In this document: positions 15,272 through 18,256 of the stretch, one piece after another
Position numbering within the stretch: the stretch's first letter is position 1
Layout: each line of letters starts with the position of its first letter
Source: Chitinophagaceae bacterium
Lineage (GTDB): Bacteria; Bacteroidota; Bacteroidia; Chitinophagales; Chitinophagaceae
DNA length: 18,256 nucleotides
Assembly (NCBI GenBank): GCA_003456175.1
Contig: DMPB01000165.1
Location: 19,046 to 37,301, forward strand
Direction of reading: 5' to 3'
Made by a program: the position numbers and the translations under genes
The notes under the pieces: model-generated
The model's database searches: none
Seen by the model: the letters and a program-made list of their open reading frames with translations, nothing else
What the model was told of the DNA's origin: nothing

Positions 15272-16054
15272 ATGAACCAGCGTATCGAAGCATTACAAGC
15301 GGCCATTGCTCCACAGCGAGCCGCCATTGTAGCACACCCCATGTATCAAAAAATACAAACCTTACAACACCTTCAGGCATTTAGCGAAATGCATGTTTTT
15401 GCTGTATGGGATTTTATGAGTTTGTTAAAAAGCTTACAACAAAAGCTCACTTGTATAACACAACCTTGGATGCCCGTTGGCAGTGCCGAAACACGTTTTT
15501 TAATCAACGAAATTGTTACCGGCGAAGAAAGCGATGTTGATATGCAAGGCAACCGCACCAGTCATTTCGAGCTATACGTTAAAGCCATGCACGAAGCTGG
15601 CGCAGATTTGCACCCTATCGGTCAGTTTATTGAATACCTGAAGAATGGCGTGAGTGTTACTACCGCCATGCAAAAACTGCAACTCCCCGAAGCCGTACAA
15701 CAATTTGTAAGCTACACGTTTCATACCATTCACAACTTACCGGTACATGCTCAAGCCGCCGTATTCACTTTTGGCCGTGAAGATTTAATCCCCGACATGT
15801 TCCGCCATTTGGTAGCCGATTTGCAGCAGCGCTTCCCAGGCAGGTTAGATACTTTTCGTTATTATCTAGAGCGCCATATTGAGGTAGATGGCGACCATCA
15901 TAGTCACCTTGGCTATCAAATGGTAGCCGAACTTTGCGGTGATGATGCTATTAAGTGGACAGAAGCTACGGCTGCTGCTAAACAATCGTTAGTACGCCGC
16001 CACCAACTTTGGGATGGTGTGCTAGCACGTATTCAACAAACGAATTTGGTATAG
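15272..16054 (+). CDS. DUF3050 protein, heme-oxygenase-like fold, possible diiron enzyme
   Basis: The 260-residue cytoplasmic protein is predicted all-helical and belongs to the DUF3050 family, which is placed in the heme-oxygenase-like superfamily. Conserved-looking acidic and His residues cluster in four segments: FSEMHVFAVWDFM (37-49), INEIVTGEESD (78-88) with SHFELYVKAM (97-106), FTFGREDLIPDMFRHL (165-180) and LERHIEVDGDHHSHLG (199-214). These are candidate metal ligands (Glu39, Glu80/86, His98, Glu100, His201, Asp208, His209/210), as in heme-oxygenase-like diiron oxidases. The reaction is unknown. I start at ATG 15272; the in-frame TTG at 15263 is less likely. It is transcribed alone, divergent from the rRNA methyltransferase, and ends just before a motif copy and a bidirectional terminator. 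Confidence 0.8.
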   Translation: MNQRIEALQAAIAPQRAAIVAHPMYQKIQTLQHLQAFSEMHVFAVWDFMSLLKSLQQKLTCITQPWMPVGSAETRFLINEIVTGEESDVDMQGNRTSHFELYVKAMHEAGADLHPIGQFIEYLKNGVSVTTAMQKLQLPEAVQQFVSYTFHTIHNLPVHAQAAVFTFGREDLIPDMFRHLVADLQQRFPGRLDTFRYYLERHIEVDGDHHSHLGYQMVAELCGDDAIKWTEATAAAKQSLVRRHQLWDGVLARIQQTNLV

Positions 16055-16063
16055 TAATACCTA

Positions 16064-16075
16064 CCTTACGGTAAA
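16064..16075 (+). repeat. Dispersed motif CCTTACGGTAAA, exact copy
   Basis: This non-coding copy lies nine bases after the DUF3050 stop and immediately before the terminator at 16078-16107. Confidence 0.85.
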
Positions 16076-16077
16076 TG

Positions 16078-16107
16078 AAAACGCTGTAGTTGTAGCTACA
16101 GCGTTTT
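16078..16107. terminator. Bidirectional terminator between convergent genes
   Basis: AAAACGCTGTAG at 16078-16089 pairs perfectly with CTACAGCGTTTT at 16096-16107 (12 bp, 6-base loop) and is followed by a further T. It sits between the DUF3050 gene and the leftward oxidoreductase gene. An exact dispersed-motif copy ends three bases before it. Confidence 0.85.
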
Positions 16108-16125
16108 TAGTATCGGGCTTGGTCA

Positions 16126-16779
16126 TCATTTACCCGCAAGGGCAAATACTTCTTTTAAAGCGAACCTTGCTACACCCGTATGTTTTACTAATGCTGCATT
16201 GATCATAGCTTTTGCTACCGTTACATCGGCAATGGGCCTGTAAGCTGTGGCTATACCAAAGGCATTTAAAAAATGTAGGATAGCAATGCTCCAACGTTCG
16301 CCCAAACGCTTATCGGCTCTTGGGCCTGTTAAGCTACCGGGCTGAATAATATCTATTTGTGTAAATGGTAATTGGCTACATTTTGCCTCTAATTCACCTT
16401 TAATGCGTAGGTAAAACATGCGACTTTGTGCATTGGCGCCTGCACTGGTAAGCAACGATAATGTTGTAACACCATTACTTGCTGCAGCTTTTGCTACTTC
16501 GTATGGATAGGTAACATCTATCAGGTATTGTGCCTTTTGGCTGCCAGCTTGTTTAATGGTAGTTCCCATGGTTATGAAAAGTACATCGCCTGTGAGTAAA
16601 TGTTGCCACTCATTTAATGCATCAAAATGTATCAGGTGTTCTTGTAGCTTGGGGTGTTGTAGCTGCAAGCTTCGGCGACTAAAGGTTTTAACGACATCAA
16701 ATGTATCGTGGGCTAATAGTTGTTGCACCAATGCTTTTCCAACCAAACCGGTACTACCAATTACAATGGCGGTGTACAT
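16126..16779 (-). CDS. NAD(P)-binding atypical SDR oxidoreductase (HTATIP2/Fmp52-like)
   Basis: The 217-residue protein has a Rossmann fold with the dinucleotide-binding loop GSTGLVG at residues 8-14. Further features are a TMGTT segment near 71-75, LLTSAGAN near 109-116, the YLRIK segment matching the Tyr-x-x-x-Lys catalytic pair, and IIQPGSLTGPR near 144-154. These features match small atypical short-chain dehydrogenase/NmrA-like proteins related to HTATIP2. Members bind NAD(P), and substrates are mostly unknown. The start is ATG 16779, divergent from corA. The gene ends GGT AAA TGA inside a variant of the dispersed motif. It appears monocistronic, closed by the shared terminator at 16078-16107. 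Confidence 0.85.
   Translation of the reverse strand: MYTAIVIGSTGLVGKALVQQLLAHDTFDVVKTFSRRSLQLQHPKLQEHLIHFDALNEWQHLLTGDVLFITMGTTIKQAGSQKAQYLIDVTYPYEVAKAAASNGVTTLSLLTSAGANAQSRMFYLRIKGELEAKCSQLPFTQIDIIQPGSLTGPRADKRLGERWSIAILHFLNAFGIATAYRPIADVTVAKAMINAALVKHTGVARFALKEVFALAGK
16129..16142 (-). repeat. Variant dispersed motif with CCC/GGG arms at oxidoreductase gene end
   Basis: The reverse strand reads CCCTTGCGGGTAAA followed by the stop TGA. Arms CCC and GGG are complementary around a changed loop. Confidence 0.5.
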
Positions 16780-16813
16780 GCAGTTTTGTTTTATGTATGA
16801 TTACGGCAATTCA

Positions 16814-16825
16814 TTTACCGTAAGG
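16814..16825 (-). repeat. Dispersed motif CCTTACGGTAAA, exact copy
   Basis: This non-coding copy lies between the divergent oxidoreductase and corA genes, followed on its strand by TGAA. Confidence 0.85.
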
Positions 16826-16842
16826 CAATACTAAATCAGATT

Positions 16843-17976
16843 ATGTATTTTGGCACTAATAATATGAAAAAAGCTGCTCAAATGTTACCTACGCGGTATT
16901 TGCAAATGATTTTCCCGATTTTTAACACCAATAGAACAAGAGAGATTTTTGGTGTAAACCCTACCGTAATTCCTACGCGGGAAGAGGCAAACGAGGTACA
17001 CATTTATGTGCACGAATACAACGAGCAAGAAATACAGCACTATCAACTTGCAACGGTAGCCGATTGTAAAGCACTGCTTACGCAAACGAATAAAATTTTT
17101 TGGATCAATATTGATGGCTTACGTAAGGCCGATGTTGATGCTGTATCGAAACTGTTTAACATCCACTTTTTAATTACGGAAGATATCTTAAGTGTTGCCC
17201 AACGCCCTAAAATGGATGAGGTGGATGATCATTTGTTTTGCTTGCTGAATATGCTGTACTTCAACGATAAAATTAGTGCTGTAGAAGTAGAGCAGGTGAG
17301 TATGGTTATTGGTAACAACTACGTTATTAGTTTTCAAGAAGATGCTAGCAGAGATGTGTTTAACCAACTACGCGATAAACTAAAATTGCCACGTACCAAA
17401 CTCCGACAAAGCGGTACCGATTACTTGTGTTATACCATGCTCGACTTGATTGTAGATAACTATTTTCTGGTGATGGAGAAGTTGAGTGACCGCCTCGAGG
17501 CTTTAGAGGAAGAAATTATCAAATACGGTAATACTCGCAGTTTGGCACGTATTAATAGCTTACGCAAAGAGTTGATTGTATTAAAGCGGAATATATTACC
17601 CGTGAGAGATTTAGTAAATGGCTTTTTGCGTAGCGAAAGCGTGTTAATACATGAACGTACCCACAAATACTACAAAGACGTATACGACCATATTGTTCAG
17701 GCGGCAGATTTAGTAGAAAACTATCGTGATATGATGCTCAACATGCAAGATTTATACATGAGTAAGGTGAATATGCGTATGAATGAAGTAATGAAAGTAA
17801 TGGCTATTGTAACTTGTTTGTTAGCACCTGCTACTGTAATTGGTGGTATTTTTGGGATGAACTTTGATAGAATACCTTATATACACGATAAAAATGGCTT
17901 TTTCATAGCCGTTGGACTGATGCTACTGATTCCTGTTTGGATGGTTTGGATTTTTAAAAAACGAGGATGGTTTTAG
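16843..17976 (+). CDS. corA: CorA-family magnesium/cobalt transport protein
   Basis: The protein is 377 residues from ATG 16843. A large cytoplasmic N-terminal domain is followed by a long charged helical stalk (about 205-315) and two C-terminal membrane helices (about 318-337 and 353-371). The ion-selectivity signature GMN is at 338-340 (IFGMNF), and the C-terminus is basic (FKKRGWF). CorA channels are pentamers that let Mg2+ (also Co2+, Ni2+) across the inner membrane and are gated by intracellular Mg2+. An alternative start is ATG 16864 (MKKAAQML): the ATGTATTTTGG at 16843-16853 resembles a promoter -7 region more than a coding start. No partner genes are adjacent, which is normal for this family. 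Confidence 0.92.
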   Translation: MYFGTNNMKKAAQMLPTRYLQMIFPIFNTNRTREIFGVNPTVIPTREEANEVHIYVHEYNEQEIQHYQLATVADCKALLTQTNKIFWINIDGLRKADVDAVSKLFNIHFLITEDILSVAQRPKMDEVDDHLFCLLNMLYFNDKISAVEVEQVSMVIGNNYVISFQEDASRDVFNQLRDKLKLPRTKLRQSGTDYLCYTMLDLIVDNYFLVMEKLSDRLEALEEEIIKYGNTRSLARINSLRKELIVLKRNILPVRDLVNGFLRSESVLIHERTHKYYKDVYDHIVQAADLVENYRDMMLNMQDLYMSKVNMRMNEVMKVMAIVTCLLAPATVIGGIFGMNFDRIPYIHDKNGFFIAVGLMLLIPVWMVWIFKKRGWF

Positions 17977-18056
17977 TACACCCTATTTAAGGGGCATGAT
18001 AATAAATTCAGTTTTTTGTATTATTTTGCTATAGAGCAACCAAAACCTACCCTGCC

Positions 18057-18256
18057 ATGAAATCGCTTATCAGCTTTTTGTACAATCTATTTATTTTAAT
18101 AGCTATTGCTTACCATGTTTGGACCTGCTATATCGCCTATCAAATCAAAGGCATGGTAGTAGCATTATTAACAGGCATATTACCCGTAGTAGGTGAAATT
18201 TATTGGATTTCAAACCTTTGGGGCCGCGAAAACTACCAAACCTTTATTTATGCAGG
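18057..18256 (+). CDS. N-terminal part of a small membrane protein of unknown function (3' end beyond window)
   Basis: From ATG 18057 the frame is open to the right edge (66 codons plus two bases). The product has two hydrophobic segments, about residues 9-27 (LYNLFILIAIAYHVW and on) and 33-50 (MVVALLTGILPVVGEIYW), and then turns polar (SNLWGRENYQ). I do not recognise the family. Codon choice and spacing (80 bases after corA) look like a genuine gene. Whether it is in an operon with corA cannot be told; I see no clear terminator between them. Confidence 0.55.
   Translation, partial: MKSLISFLYNLFILIAIAYHVWTCYIAYQIKGMVVALLTGILPVVGEIYWISNLWGRENYQTFIYA

Noticed and set aside
679..16825. The dispersed motif as an mRNA GNRA-tetraloop hairpin
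   Set aside because: Most in-gene copies are oriented so that the transcript carries UUAC, not GUAA, in the loop, and several copies have only 2-3 paired bases. A DNA-level role fits better.
679..16825. The dispersed motif as a CRISPR array or an insertion-sequence remnant
   Set aside because: Copies are 0.4-4.5 kb apart, on both strands, in different reading frames of intact conserved genes, with no spacers, target duplications or longer shared flanks.
17980..17995. Weak hairpin CCCT-ATTTA-AGGG after corA
   Set aside because: The four-base stem has no T-tract, which is not enough to call a terminator.

Overview
The window looks like chromosomal DNA from a Bacteroidota bacterium, most likely near the Chitinophagaceae. 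The reasons are an exported endonuclease I with a type IX secretion (T9SS) C-terminal sorting domain, tandem rhomboids with a DUF6576-like tail, a DUF4369/DUF5106-style thioredoxin lipoprotein relative, AT-rich DNA with weak Shine-Dalgarno sites, and TAnnTTTG-type -7 promoter boxes just upstream of some genes. The species is not identified. No phage, transposase, CRISPR array, tRNA or rRNA was seen.

Layout. Left edge to 510 (-): first 170 codons of a multi-pass membrane protein, possibly a patatin-like phospholipase, cut off by the window. 511-915: a divergent intergenic region of about 400 bp. 916-4477 (+): a three-gene acyl-CoA carboxylase operon (biotin carrier, biotin carboxylase, carboxyltransferase), closed by a strong bidirectional terminator. 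15151 down to 4554 (-): eight co-directional, tightly spaced genes, read in this order: rlmD-like 23S rRNA methyltransferase, active rhomboid, serine-less rhomboid, membrane-anchored endonuclease/exonuclease/phosphatase protein, two-lobed aspartyl protease with PDZ, T9SS-exported endonuclease I, thioredoxin-like protein, and SurA-like peptidyl-prolyl isomerase. Most of these act in or beyond the inner membrane, so the cluster reads as an envelope and exported-protein set with an rRNA methylase at its head. 15272-16054 (+): DUF3050, a heme-oxygenase-like fold. 16126-16779 (-): NAD(P)-binding oxidoreductase. 16843-17976 (+): CorA metal channel. 18057 to the right edge (+): start of a small membrane protein.

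The most unusual feature is a short dispersed DNA word. CCTTACGGTAAA, on either strand, occurs 10 times exactly (about 0.002 expected by chance in this length at equal base frequencies). It is accompanied by four exact copies of a shortened form, ACTTACGTAAA, and several one- or two-base variants. Copies lie between genes, at gene ends where they supply the stop codon, beside all three terminator-like hairpins, and inside genes in all three reading frames (Pro-Tyr-Gly-Lys, Leu-Thr-Val, Thr-Leu-Arg-stop). The DNA word rather than the peptide therefore appears to be maintained. Its density, about one per 1.8 kb, is similar to that of DNA uptake sequences in Neisseria and Pasteurellaceae. Its function here is unknown.
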